A stretch of DNA of 64,000 nt. Origin: Thuidium tamariscinum. Lineage: Eukaryota; Streptophyta; Bryopsida; Hypnales; Thuidiaceae. Below, piece by piece: positions 12,457-24,862 of this stretch; positions within the stretch are counted from its first letter, which is position 1; each line of letters opens with the position of its first letter. The stretch covers positions 14,942,001 through 15,006,000 of the forward strand of contig OX344751.2 of assembly GCA_947034885.2 (NCBI GenBank). The letters run 5' to 3'. Both the position numbers and the translations under genes were made by a program. Under the pieces are notes generated by a model. It was not told the origin of the DNA, did not search any database, and was given only the letters and a program-made list of their open reading frames with translations.

Positions 12457-12729
12457 ACCCCCGCCCTGCCGAAGCCAGAATTGACCGAGCACTCACTCAT
12501 GCAGTTGCAATCTCCGGCAACGACGACACTCACGTCCAACAAAAGCCAAAGCCAAGGCCTGGCCAGCTGAGCGGAGTCCCATTGACATGCTGGAAATTGG
12601 TTGTAAGTAGGCAGTCATTCACCCATTCAACATCGAGGGCCTGCCCTGCCCTATCCTATTTGGTCCCTCCATGCTGGCATAGCTGACAACAGCAATTTAC
12701 TGAGCAAAGTAAGGGGTTATGACTTATGA

Positions 12730-12800
12730 CCCTCCCTTTGTGCATATCAGGAAATTGTTGCCCGAGGGTAGCAAATTTCTTGATATGCACAAAGGGAGGG
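12730..12800. ncRNA. Candidate microRNA-type hairpin
   Basis: The left arm CCCTCCCTTTGTGCATATCA (continuing GGAAATT) pairs with 12774-12800. The stem is 27 base pairs with one position that is G.U in plus-strand RNA, and the loop is 17 nt. The pairing extends weakly outward (12727-12803). Length, near-perfect pairing and short loop fit a young plant MIRNA or a small MITE. I do not recognise a known miRNA family. A second stem lies just downstream. Confidence 0.5.
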
Positions 12801-12812
12801 TTGTAACCCGGC

Positions 12813-12945
12813 GTTAAGCACGTTGGGTTTCTTTTTCTTTCCAGTGTTGTAATGGTGTGATGCATTGTTGCACTTTCTCAAGTATTGTAATGCGTTATTA
12901 CATCAATTATTTAGAATGAGACTGGAAACCCAAGTGCTTAATGAT
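12813..12945. repeat. Inverted repeat downstream of the hairpin
   Basis: TTAAGCACGTTGGGTTT plus a following CCAGT near 12813-12850 matches the reverse complement of the segment 12921-12945 (ACTGGAAACCCAAGTGCTTAA), apart from a 10-base pyrimidine insert in the left arm. The AATG/CATT-rich centre could fold further. Confidence 0.5.
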
Positions 12946-12949
12946 GTGA

Positions 12950-13269
12950 GTGATGGCCAGGGTGAACTGACCCCTTAGCTCGGCCACTTGGGAAAATGTT
13001 GGAATTTTTTATTTTTCACTCATGATAGAATTTGCAAATTCTGATTTCATATTTGCAATCAGAGGTCCAAAATTAGATGGGATAGGTGTGGTGGGTAAAT
13101 TAATTGAGCACAAACTAGGGTTTAAAAAAAAACATTACTTGCACCCTTGGAATGACTTGGTGTGCCAAGCGAGGGGGCTAATTCACCCTGATTTGAATGA
13201 TGGTCCAACTCAAAAGTTGCATGAGCACAACTTCACACCCACCCCAACAATACACATCTCAAGGGGGTG
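12950..13269. repeat. Dispersed repeat shared with 19140-19310
   Basis: A block including ATATTTGCAATCAGAG and a downstream tract with AGGGTTTAAAAAAA recurs at 19.2 kb as ATATTTGCAATCAGAGACCC and AGGGTTTTTTTT. The open frame 13022-13273 crosses this repeat and is not credible as a gene. Confidence 0.45.
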
Positions 13270-13273
13270 TTAA

Positions 13274-13920
13274 CCCCTAAATGCCTAAGGCATTTTTTGA
13301 GCTTCTAGGAATTTGCTTTAGATTCAACCAAAAAAAAACCATTTTGATAAGCTTTATCAATTTAAAAAAAATGTAATTATACAAATTCAAACTAGACATG
13401 GTAGAGATCATATGGACAAAGAAAACACAACAATATTATTTATGAATTGAAAGGTTATAATGCTTGATCATGAGGGTGTTAAAACTGCAAAGGTGATTGG
13501 ACATCTTTCAAAACTTTCTTTTCACAGGTCAAATCTAAAAATTTGGTCACTAAAAAATATCAGGTCAAAGGGTCTAATATGTATAACCCCAATCAATTAA
13601 TAGCTTTTCAAAGTCTACTCTACATTTTTTTTAAATGAAATTTCTAATGTTGTTTTTTCTCCAAGATTTAGTGTACTTGAGGCTCATTTCCAAGAGCCCT
13701 CAACACTACAAAAAGTCAAGATTGCAATGGACACCTTTGCACAAAATCTTGAATAGGAAATCATAATCAATCATTTTCAAGATTGGATTTTTGAAGCTAA
13801 AATTAGACTTCAAAACAAACTTTTCAAAAATATAAAATACTTAAAATAGCAACTTGGTCAAGTTTCATTTAACTTCAAAGTTTTGTCAACACCAAAATTT
13901 GGTGCCTTAAGCATTTAGGG
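13274..13920. mobile_element. Family B TTAA transposon, copy B1
   Basis: The left end CCCCTAAATGCCTAAGGCA follows TTAA (13270-13273). The right end, read inward, is CCCTAAATGCTTAAGGCACC. The right target copy has decayed to TAGA. The body of about 0.65 kb matches 16828, 34173, 51748 and, inverted, 53235. It is non-coding. Confidence 0.75.
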
Positions 13921-14242
13921 TAGAAATTGTGGAAATTGGCTATAAATTAAGCCTTGAAAGATGGATTGGTAACCATAGAAATCATCCATTTCAATACTAT
14001 GGGAATCATTGATTTGTAAAAATCCAAAAGCACTCATTGGAAGTCAAACTACTATGGAAGATCTTCTTTTTCCACACAAAATTCTAAAGATGAGTAGTTG
14101 CATTTTTGTCCCACATAAAAAAATTTCCTATCATTCATTAAACACCAAACATTTGCCTTGACATTGAAGGGTTAATTCAATTCATAGTGATGTTGTTTAC
14201 TTTAATAGAACATCTAAAATTTCAATTAAAAAGCCACTCTTC
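13921..14242. other. Short intergenic stretch
   Basis: No feature recognised between B1 and D2. Confidence 0.4.
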
Positions 14243-14246
14243 ACAT

Positions 14247-14979
14247 GGGTCATTGCAAGAAAGACCAACCGATTTATGTAGTGTTTTCCACAGTACTGCT
14301 GAAATTTTCGGGAGTACTATATAATTAGAAAAACAATTTTTAAAAAATGTGAAAAAAATGTTTTATGTATATACCTGTAAGAAGAAGGTACCCTAGGAAA
14401 AAAAAGTGTAGAAAAATTCTCTAAGTAGGAGAACTAGAAAAGTGCAAATTTTCATGAAAATAGGTACTTTGACATTTTAATTTGTAAAAAATAGGAAAAA
14501 GAATTTTAAAAAAAACTAAAAATTGGCAATTGGGGAGAACTTTATGATGAAGAGATTTCACCAAAAGAATGATTTCAAAACCATCTTAAATGTTCAAAAG
14601 TATGTGCGCAAGGGAGGCTTGTTCGTGCACATGTAGAGGAAAGAGAATAATTATTTTTGAGATTTCCTTTGGTAGAAACATGCCTACCTAGTATGAAAAT
14701 AGGCTTCAAAAATTTCAGCTTTAGATCATTAATTTTGGATGCTCCCCAGTACTAAAAAACCCTAAACCGCAAAGTGTGACAAATTAGCTTAATTGAAATT
14801 TAATTATAAAATAATTTCTGAAAATTTCTGAAAAATGAGGAATTTTATTGTTGTCATATTAGACATCTTCAGTCAAAATTTCAAGTTAATATGGTTCATA
14901 CTCTAAAAGTTATAATCAATAACAACTCCGTCATTCAAAGTGTGATGCAAAATAGTACCGGTCTTTCTTGCAATCACCC
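14247..14979. mobile_element. Family D element, copy D2 (733 bp)
   Basis: The ends are GGGTCATTGCAAGAAAGACC and the reverse complement of GGTCTTTCTTGCAATCACCC. A 4-bp duplication ACAT flanks it (14243-14246, 14980-14983). By these boundaries its length equals D1 exactly, although the two have diverged. It is non-coding. Confidence 0.8.
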
Positions 14980-14983
14980 ACAT

Positions 14984-16051
14984 TCTAAATGTACAATATA
15001 GTAAACTATTTTCTTATCATTCAAATACTTCACCTAGAGTAAGCCTACCATTTACCTTACAAATCCAAAAAACAGATGGCATACCCTTCCAATTACCAAA
15101 CAATAACCACACAACTCAACTACCAATGTAGTTGTGATTGAAATCAAATTTTGTATCACTATCCAATGACCATGATGAAGGGATGTAAGGATTTTTTACT
15201 AAATTTTATCTTCATCACCTTTAAATTGCAATAAAATTTATAAGAACAAATCTTTTTGCATTTGGTTTTTTGAACTTGGTGAATCTCAACATGACATTCA
15301 ATAATCATACCAAATTTCAAAACATACAAGTCTCTATATTTATATAGAGAAAGATTTGAATTTTGTGTTTGTAGTGATTATCAAGTCTACTCTATGGGGA
15401 GTTCATTCTTTTTGAAAATATGTAAGTTGAGAATGATAAGTAAATGTTGAAACTCAAAGTATCCTTCAATTTTGATTCTCCTTAATCTATAAAGGACCAA
15501 AGCACATTTTGGACATAAATTGTGAAAATTGCCACTTTCTAAGACAATGCAAAAAAATGATTTCTTTTAAAGATTCAATGTACAAATTTGAACTAGCCTA
15601 CTATAGGAATGTGTGGAAATTTTTTTAGAAACTTTGATTGTAGGGATTAAAAGATTATAACATTCAAAGTGAAAAGAAAAAGTTTTTTTTTGACCTAGCC
15701 CAAGAGGGACAACAACCTTCAACCCCTTCTAGAATGAGATTTTCACACTACACATGGTTATTTTTTTGGAAATTTTCATCTAACATCATATAATTTACAT
15801 ACTTGCCAAACTTTAGAAGTAATAAAGGGGTTTTGCAAAAGCTGCCCGAAGTTGTCTGAGCTGCTCAGAAAGTTCAAGGCAACATAAATTTTGATTCAAA
15901 CACCTGATTAGAAAAAAAAAAAAAATTATAAAGGAGGTATGTGTTTTTACATTGTATTCAAATTTCAAGAACATCCTATCCAAAATGACTTTGTAGGAAG
16001 CTACCTGAAATTTCTTGCATACATTGAATGGTCACTTGGTCCTTTAAAGGT
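14984..16051. other. AT-rich intergenic region
   Basis: No gene or bounded element identified. Confidence 0.4.
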
Positions 16052-16053
16052 TA

Positions 16054-16414
16054 AGGTAGGAGCACCCATTAATTTTAGTGTGCTAGCTCCCCAGCTAGCT
16101 CATTGTTTGACACTAGAGTTTTCTTAAAAGTATCCCCTAAAGTACCTTAAAACCATCCCCATGCTTAATTGTGGGTGGTGGGCTTTGAGTTCTTAAGATT
16201 TTGGTGTAAGAATAAGGCAACTTTCCTAGGAAAGTAGATTTAGGTGCCTTAGTGAGTCCGACTTTGAAAATTCATAGAAATTAGATGTCTCATCTAAAAT
16301 TCTACTTTTTTTTTAAAAATTCTTGATTTTCAGTTGCTAATACTCCACAAATATGGTTTTTAGAAAAAAGTGACTCCAACTTATTTAAATCAGTTGTTAT
16401 GGGTGCTCCTACCT
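16054..16414. mobile_element. Family E MITE, copy E1
   Basis: Terminal inverted repeats AGGTAGGAGCACCCAT extend for about 20 bases, flanked by TA on both sides (16052-16053, 16415-16416). This fits a Tc1/mariner (Stowaway-like) MITE. Its interior is repeated in reverse in E2. Confidence 0.75.
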
Positions 16415-16437
16415 TAATTGATGTAGTAATATTAATA

Positions 16438-16781
16438 AGGTAGGAGCACTCTTTCCTGCTCATTTAATTAGTTTCAGCATAGTTGGACAAACCTTTTCCT
16501 AAAAAGAATATTTATGCAGTATTGGCAATTGAAAATCAAGAATTAAAAAAAAAGTAGAATTTTCAAACAAAGCATCTAATTTGTGTAAATTTTCAAAGTA
16601 GGACTCACTAGAGTACCTAAATTTGCATTATGAGTAAATTTGCCTTGATTCTCACACCAAAATCTAAAATAATCAGAGCCCACAAACCACAACTAAAGTT
16701 CCAAGGTACTATTGGAGATACTTTCTAGGGAACTCTAGTACCAAACTATAGATACACTGAAATTAATAGGTGCTTCTATCT
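16438..16781. mobile_element. Family E MITE, copy E2, inverted relative to E1
   Basis: Ends AGGTAGGAGCACTC and AGATAGAAGCACC (right end read inward) are flanked by TA. The interior (for example the block ATTGAAAATCAAGAATT) is the reverse complement of E1, giving a tail-to-tail pair only about 23 bp apart. Relics of the same interior occur near 18120-18240 and 56860-56960. Confidence 0.7.
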
Positions 16782-16827
16782 TATGTTCTTATATGATGAT
16801 GGTTCATGTTGATCTCAACAATATTAA

Positions 16828-17473
16828 CTCTTAAATGTCAAAGGCTTGTTTTGAGCTTTTTGGAATTTGCTCCAAGTTGAACAAAATGCCATTATTTTGA
16901 TAAGTTGTATTAATTTTTTTTGAATTGTAACCGTATGAATTCAAACTAGACATGTTTAGAGATTGTATAGGAAAAGAAAACACAACAATATCACTTATGG
17001 AGTGAAAGATTATAATATTGACCATAAAGGTGTTAAAATTGCAAAAATAATGTGAAGTCTTTCTATCCTCTTTTCACAAGTCAAATTTAAAAAGTTGGTG
17101 ACTAAAAAAATACAAGGTTAAAAAGCCTAACTTGCATAATTCCAATCAGTTTATGGCTTCTTAAAATCTACTCTATAACTTTGTAAATGAATTTTGAATG
17201 TGATTTTTTCTCCAAGATCTAGTGTATTTGAGGCTCATTTTCAAGAGCTCTCAACACTACGGTAAGTCTAGATTGCAATGGGTGCCCTTGTACAAAATCT
17301 TTAATAGAAAAATCACCATCATTTATTTTCTAGATCGGATTATTGACACCAAAACTAGACTTCTAAAAGAACTTACCAAAAATATAAACTACTAAAAATA
17401 GCAACTTGGTTAGATTTTATTTAACTTCAAAGTTTTGCAAACACCAGATTCTAGTGCCTTGGGCATTTAGGGG
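16828..17473. mobile_element. Family B TTAA transposon, copy B2
   Basis: A 646-bp copy with intact TTAA on both sides (16824-16827, 17474-17477). The right end CATTTAGGGG is well kept and the left end CTCTTAAATGTC is mutated. It is non-coding. Confidence 0.8.
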
Positions 17474-17477
17474 TTAA

Positions 17478-19429
17478 AGAAGAGTGAGTGTTTGTCAAGA
17501 TAGTTTGTCACACTAAGATCATCGCAACAAAGTCACTTACTAAGCTTGTCCAGATGTGCAATAAGGTAGGTACATCCAAAATGGCACCTGACCTTAAAGC
17601 ACCATGTACAATGTGCATACATTTCCAAAATCAGTCATGTACCCAGACTATAGATGGCGCTTTCAGAAACAAACTTTGACTGTTAATAACTTTTGCATAC
17701 GGTATCCAAATCCTCTGTTCTTCGGTGTATTGGAACATGCTTTCACTTGCCAACAATATTGTATAAAAATCTGAACAACATAATAATAGGAACTAGGCAC
17801 AGTAGGAATAAGTGGCACTTTTAGGTGTACCCACCTTACCTTCAAGAAGGCAATGTAATTGGTATTTTGCAGCTCAAAATGAATATATTAAAATAAAAAA
17901 TTTCAACTGAAGGCAGGTGGTGCTCAAGACTCTAAAAACCATCAAACCAAGAGACGTAATGTATTAATACTGAAAAGATTTCCGCTTTCTAACTGAATGC
18001 TTGATGTCTACCCAGCCATTTATTAATACTACCACTGTTGACAGCACTGAAGTCACTCATTTTACAGTGGAAACACCCAAAATCGTGCAAATAAGGAATT
18101 CAGCATAGTTGGAGGCAGTGTTTTCTAAAATTGATATTTTTCTAGTATTAGGGAGTGAAAATCATGAATATTCAAAAATAAATAAAAAATTCCGATATAG
18201 TATACAATATCTACAAATTTTCAAAGTGTTGGCTCCTTAGACTTGTGAAACTGTTTGGTAGGTGCCCCTAAAATTGAATCTTGCAAAAATCAGCACTCAA
18301 CGAACAAGATTCTCTTATGTGTCCTTCAATTGTGTTAGCTAATTATAATTACACATGTGGCGAACACATAAAGGAAAGTCTACTGACACAATTGGGTGAA
18401 TCTATGGTCCATTCCATGAATAGGTGCAGGAATGAGTGTTTTGCCCTTAACATGCCCCATTCTATGAGGCAAACTTAGATTGAACTTTGATTCCTTTTGT
18501 TGGTGCAATTGAAAGAAGAAGAAAGAATTGCAAAACAAGAGTACAGAGCCAAGCCTGACTTACCACACTTACATTGGATTGCACCTTCATTGAGATCTGC
18601 ATGAGCCTGATCACACTGTTCTTTAACCTTGGAACAATTGGCTGGTCACGGTGGAAAATAATCATTGTTTTCATACCATGTGAATCATTTGCTTAAAAAA
18701 AACTGAGAGCACTCATTAGAGGTCCAATTACTGCATCAGACCTCCCATTTTCACACAACATTCTGAGGATGATGGAACATCTGCACTTTTGTCTTACATA
18801 GAAAGATTCTCTGTCATTCCTAGGCTGCTTTGGTTGCCGCGCCTTAACAAGGTTAAGTCTATAGCAAGGTTAAGATCTATGGTAGACTTGTACCAAACTG
18901 AGCCTCGACAGTGAACAAGTCTCAAGCCATGCACATGCACCATTGACAGACTCTGAATCAGTCGTACAGAATCTCCGCATCAGAAGACAATTAAAGAACA
19001 CCCTATGAACTATGCAACATAATATGTTAATATAAGTGGAATGGAATCACCGTCAAATTGCTTGATTGCTGAGTGAGTTTAAAATGCTAATGAATTGCTG
19101 ATCTCAAGATGACACTAGTCTGTTACATGGGACGTCAAACCGGTCTCATGAAGTGTAAATGCTGAAATTTTTTATTTTTTGCACAATTTTTATTTTTGGC
19201 AGACTCTGAATTTATATTTGCAATCAGAGACCCCAAATTAAAGACCCCAAATTAGCAAGGAAGGGTTTTGAACATACTCAAAAATACGGTAAAAAATAGG
19301 GTTTTTTTTTAACTTTTATCCCTAGATAACATGAGTTTCACCCTGTCGTAGAATGGATTTAACATCCTGCACCTATTAATATTAGATTGGTGGTCCTAAA
19401 GACTTGAAAAAGAAAGAAGAATAGGTATA
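17478..19429. other. Mixed unique sequence with an exon-like segment
   Basis: Less AT-rich patches occur around 17480-17700 and 18280-19130. On the minus strand, 18573-18627 reads as an open 55-nt segment between a CAAG acceptor and a GTAAGTG donor, with residues EQCDQAHADLNEGAIQ. No neighbouring exon could be joined to it. A family E relic lies near 18120-18240, and 19140-19310 repeats 12950-13135. No complete gene is supported. Confidence 0.3.
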
Positions 19430-19805
19430 GAATTTTTGAAAACCATACCTACCCGCAAACTAAAATTGCTCATAACTTTTGACTCCTTGATCCAAATGGA
19501 ATGAAACAAAGCTTCTCATGTCTGTAAAAATCTAAAGAATCAATTTGAAATTTCACTTTTGAAAAAAAAGTTTTTTTAAAGAAGTTTTTTCAGCTACTTG
19601 GACTGCCTTTGAGTAAAAAAAAAAACATATCATGCCATAACTTTTTAACCACAAAGTCAAAAGTTACAAAAATTATTGGGCCTTAAAGCTACTCCTCGGG
19701 CACATCTTATGTAAAAATTTCAAAGAAAAAAAACAAAAAACTCATTTGTAGTGAGCTGCCCAAAAAATTTATAATGCCAAAGAATGCACCTCAGGGCTTT
19801 TGGGG
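19430..19805. mobile_element. Family C fragment, inverted, 5' truncated
   Basis: Matches the first third of C1 and C3 in reverse (for example GCTACTCCTCGGGCACAT). It ends in TTTTGGGG next to TTAA (19806-19809). The other end is missing. Confidence 0.6.
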
Positions 19806-19965
19806 TTAAAATCTTTATTTGACAATAGTAATCTTAGTTTTGAATATAAATTATATAGAAATATAAAATACTAATGTACATTGTGTAAGAAAAATTAAAT
19901 AATTGGAAACTCTAAATCCAACAAAAAAATGTTGGGCATCAACTATGAAATGATTCCATGCTTAA

Positions 19966-20796
19966 TCCCTATAGGACCAAGGTCATTTTTTTTTAAAACA
20001 ATTTAAAAATCTAACTATAGAATCTTATACTTAACTTGACTGAGATCATGAAGTAAAAATTTCATGAAGTTTGACTATATAGATTGGAAGATATAAGCAT
20101 ACAAAGTTGGAAAAACAAGTTTTTTGAATTGTGGTTTGCAATTTGAGATGACTTTGACCACCATTTGTAAAAGAAGTTTGCACCACGGAACTTGAATTTA
20201 TAATTTTTTTAATTAATGAATGGAGTTGACAATCTAGGAGAAATATTTCACACAAAAAATGGTTGATTTCCATTCTTTGAAAAATTATTAAGTAGAAATA
20301 GGTCTAAGATTGAAAAAAAAAACTAAATGGTTAATAATTCTAAGATGAGATTATTCTAGCAAGCAAATATAATCTTATCCAATTTTTTTTTAAATTGTAA
20401 AAATTGCATTCAGAAATGAATTCTATAAGTTATTTTTTCAAGAAGATTTTAGATTGCTTGAAAAACAAGATTGTCCATGACTTTTTCATTACAAGTCCAA
20501 ATAGAATGAATCCAAGCTTCACATGTAGGCAAAAAATACTATTTTAGAAAAAATAATAATAATTTAATTTTGACTTTTTGCAAAAACAAATTTGCTACCC
20601 ACCAAATGAAAATTTGGACTTTTTGTCATATAACTTTCCATTTTGGTCACCAATTAAAATAAAAATTATATTCCCATGAAGCTAATCAATTTTTCTATTT
20701 AATGAGAAAGTTTGAAAAGATTTCACCAAAATTGAAGTCTTAGGAGCTTGCCCAAAATCCATTTTGTCCTTCAAGGGGACAATGGTCCCTTAGGGA
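19966..20796. mobile_element. Family A TTAA transposon, copy A2
   Basis: An 831-bp copy with TTAA on both sides (19962-19965, 20797-20800). Ends are TCCCTATAGGACCAAGG and TCCCTAAGGGACCATTGTCC (inward). It has internal deletions relative to A3 and no coding capacity. Confidence 0.8.
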
Positions 20797-20800
20797 TTAA

Positions 20801-21338
20801 TTAGGGAAGAATAGCCAAGCTGTCAATAATAATTTCTAATCAAAAGCTACATGTTATTGTTTTTCCTCCTATCATGTATCATTATTTTCTTAAATTGAGT
20901 TTATCCAAAGGGTGGATGCAAGGTTTGGTGTCTCACCATTGTCTAAGGTTGATTCACTTAAATTTTAGATTTAACAAGGGAAAGTCATCTAAATAAAGCC
21001 TTTATAACTTCATTCATATATATAAAGATAGATTTCAAAAGTGGCTAACCAAAAAATATGACCACTTAGAACTTCAAATATATCATACAAGAGAAAGAAT
21101 TAAAAAATTTTAATCCATAAGAAAATGACTTTCTAAAACTAAACCTAATTTTTTCTATATAAAAGTTCAAAACTATATGAAAATACAATAATATTGGCAC
21201 CAAAGAATTAATTTTTAGAAAAATAATATTTTCATTTATTCCTATATTAGTCACTATAAATCAATTCTCTATGTTCATGTATTTAAAAAAGTCCATATGT
21301 ATCAAACTTAATTGTTGTGATAGTCCAAACATTTATCT
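20801..21338. other. AT-rich spacer
   Basis: No feature recognised. Confidence 0.4.
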
Positions 21339-21342
21339 TTGA

Positions 21343-23207
21343 CCCCTAAAGTCCTAAATTGCATTTTTTTGTAGCATAGCAATTTTGGGTAGTTTATAAT
21401 GAATGGAGGTTTTTTGTTTTTTCTTTGAAATTTTTACACAACATGTGCCCAAGGAGTAGCTTTAGGGCCCAATGATTTTTATAAGTTTTGACTTCATGGT
21501 TAAGAAGTTATTGTATGATATGTAGTTTTCATTACTCTGCAGACAACCCAGACAACAAAAAAACTTTTTCTTAAATCATTTTTTTTAAAATCAAAATTTT
21601 AAATTTATTTATTAGATTAATATATATGTGGGAATCTTTGAATCATTTTATTTTGATTTATGAGATTAAATTTATGAGGAATTTTAGTTTGTGGATAGTT
21701 TGTGGGCAATTATAGAATCTCTATTTTGAGATTAACTTTGAAATTATTTATTTAATTCAATTTTCAATATTTTTGAAGAAATATAAAAATTTAGGCTTAA
21801 ATTTTTTATAAAAACATCACAACCATTGGAATTGGCAATTTTCATTTCTATAAATAAGTTGTTCACAATTTAGTATTTTGAATCATTTTCTATTTTCTTC
21901 TACTTACTATTTTCTTACTACATGTTGTATACTTATAAATGATTTCAAATTTTTTAACCCCTAAAGGACCAGGGCCATTTTTCAACCCAAAACCACTCAA
22001 AACTGCCATTTCTGCTCCATTCATCCATGAAATACAAAAAAACTAAATTTTTAGAATCTAACCATAGGATCTTGTACTTTACTTAACTAAGATCATGTGG
22101 TGAAAATTTCATGAAGTTTGACCGTATAGATAGGAAGATATGAGCATTCAAAGTTGGAAAACAAAGTTTTCTTAAACTCTAGTTTGCAACTTCAAATGAC
22201 TTTGTCCTCCATTTATGTAATTTTTTTGCACTACATACCTTGAATTTAAATTTTTTTCTATTGAGAAATTGAGCTAAGAGATTAGGATAAAAAATTCACA
22301 AAATAAAGACTTTTTTTTCATTCTTTAAAAAATTGTCAAGTAGATGTAGGTCCAAGATTGAAAGAAAAACTAAATTGCAAATATCTCATAGATGGAATTG
22401 AAACACAATAATCCCGATGGTGAGATTGTTCTAGCAAACAAAATCAACCTTGTCCAACAATTTTTTTTGAAAAATTGTGAAAATTGCATTCACAAATGAA
22501 TCCTATAAGTTATTTTTTCAAGAAGATGCTTAGATTGCCCGAAAAACAAGATTGTTCATAACTTTCACATTATTAATCCAAATGGAATGAATCAAAGCTT
22601 CACTTGTAGACAAAAATAAAATATATAAGAAAAGAAAATTAATTTTTAAATTTTGAATTTTTTATAGATTTTTTTTTCTGCCCGGCGACATGAAAATTAT
22701 GTTTAAGATGGCATAACTTTTGCTCCCGGTCACCAATTGAAAAAATAATAATATTCCCATAGAGCTAATCAATTTTTCTATCTTATGTGAAAATTTCAAG
22801 AAAATTCATTAAAAATTGAAGTCACAAGTACCTGCCCGAATTCTTAAAGTCCCCCGAGGGGACTCTTGGTCCTTTAGGGGTTAAGCATGAAGTCAACTTG
22901 ATTTGAAGAACAAATCCTAAGAGTAATCATCATTTTGGACATTTTTTCATACAAATATGAGCTTGTGAAGTGCAATTGCCTGATTTCTCTAAGGTTAAAA
23001 AAAAGATATTTGTCAATTCAAATGCTAATATCTTTCAATCTACATAGTAGAAATTTCTGAAATTTTTTCCATATCTTCTTAGATTATCTTACTACAAGAT
23101 CCTATGGTTATATTTGTCCAATTTCAAAAAAATTTAAGTTGGTATTTGTATTAGAAATGGCAATTTGGGAATATTTTGGTGAAAACATAGTCAAAACTTT
23201 TTATGGA
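21343..23207. mobile_element. Family C TTAA transposon, copy C2, interrupted by A3
   Basis: The left end CCCCTAAAGTCCTAAATTGC follows TTGA, a one-base variant of TTAA. The right end has decayed near 23207. The body is split at 21958-22880 by family A copy A3. Confidence 0.7.
21958..22880. mobile_element. Family A TTAA transposon, copy A3, nested in C2
   Basis: This is the best preserved copy of the family, at 923 bp. Ends are CCCCTAAAGGACCAGGGCC and CCCCTAAAGGACCAAGAGTC (inward). TTAA lies on both sides (21954-21957, 22881-22884). The equivalent place in C3 has the uninterrupted sequence, confirming insertion. Confidence 0.85.
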
Positions 23208-24858
23208 TGAAGAGTCAATAAATCAATATTGAAAGGCATTATTGACTATCAAAAAATATATAAATGTCTTTTTAATCAAGTTCTTATGGCTTTTTATACA
23301 AAATATCATAAGAAACTACAATTTTTTTCTATGATATTTACTTTGAAATGTATACCCTTTTTTGAAATCAACCATGTAATATGTTTCAAGTAGTTTGGCA
23401 ATAGAAGAGCACCAATCTAACTCTAAACCATATATACAACATTATTTCATGAAGTACACATATCATAAATTTGGAACACGTGATAAATTCAAGATGATGA
23501 AATTCAAAACATAATGCATTGTGACATTTATGACATTCAAAGCATAATGACAAAAATATCATTAAAATAATGATAGTGAAAACTTCTCCATTAAATTTTA
23601 AATTTTATCAAGTAGAAACCTAATTCCAAATGTCAAAAATCCTTGTTTATAATAGTTGAGGTAACAATGCAATCTAACATTTGGCATTTAGAATCCTAGC
23701 CATCATAAATAGTTGAGGTTATAATAAAAATTTGACCCCTAGCATCATTAGAATTTTTTTTGGGAAGAATAAATAAGAAGTAAGAAAATTTAATAATTTG
23801 AAAAAAAAGCTAGGGGGCTTGATTGGTACCCCCTATTTGAGAAATTCTTTGTATAGTAAGTTTTGAAAATGTCTTGTACCCATTTTCAAACCTATTCAAA
23901 ATGTTTTTTTCTTATGTCCAATATATTTCGGATTGCGCAACCTAAAATCTAAATTTGTCATAGATTTTAAAAATTTGTATGTGTCTTAGATGTCTGATAA
24001 TCTATACCACTATTAGATGTCAGTTTTTAATTTAGATTATATGGAATAATGGAAAATGGAATACCGACATTTTAATAAAATTTTCCATTTATTTAAACTA
24101 ATGCATGCAATGTTCTTCACTCAAACTAATGAAATAATTAAGATTATCCTTTCTACAATATGATCAATCAAAGTCTACAATTTAAAATTATGAATTTTAA
24201 GGAAATTAAGAGTAGACCACCTTATTTATAATGCAAAGTGCATCTAGAGCTTTTGTCCCTTGCCATTCCAATTGCCAGCATACTATGTAGAATGATTGAG
24301 TAGAAGCTTGCAACCCATTTTTGACTATTTAAAGAAATTAGTATAGCTCCTAGCTCAATTTGAGGGTGTGTATGTGTGTTCCTATGTAGAAAAATAGATT
24401 TATGATAAATTTGGAATTTTTTCATATTTTTTTGCTCAATAACAAAATTACTATGAATTTTTTTTGTTAAGATTTTCTAAAGCCTATTCTTAATATATAG
24501 GTGTGTTTAATTCCAACCATAGGTTGGTGAGGAAATCTGAAGCTCATTATGCATCATAATGCACTATAATGGATTAGTTATCCCACCTCCTATGTTAAAA
24601 AATAGAACAACCTTATGAGACTCTGAAAGTGGGGGGTGATTGGAAACAAGTTAGCTACTTTATATGACAAAACATTATAGGAAGCATAATGTGTTTAGTT
24701 AACAAAGCAATAATGATCATTTCAACTTGCCAATTATATTGTATTGGTTGCAATATTGTACAATAAGAAGGTGACATTGTTTTGTTTTGCTTTGTTTTTT
24801 AAACAAATGAAACAAAATTTCCTTATAGACGAAAACAAAACACACTAAGGCTGATGTT
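23208..24858. other. AT-rich intergenic region
   Basis: No gene recognised. Short open frames lack motifs. Confidence 0.4.
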
Positions 24859-24862
24859 TTAA

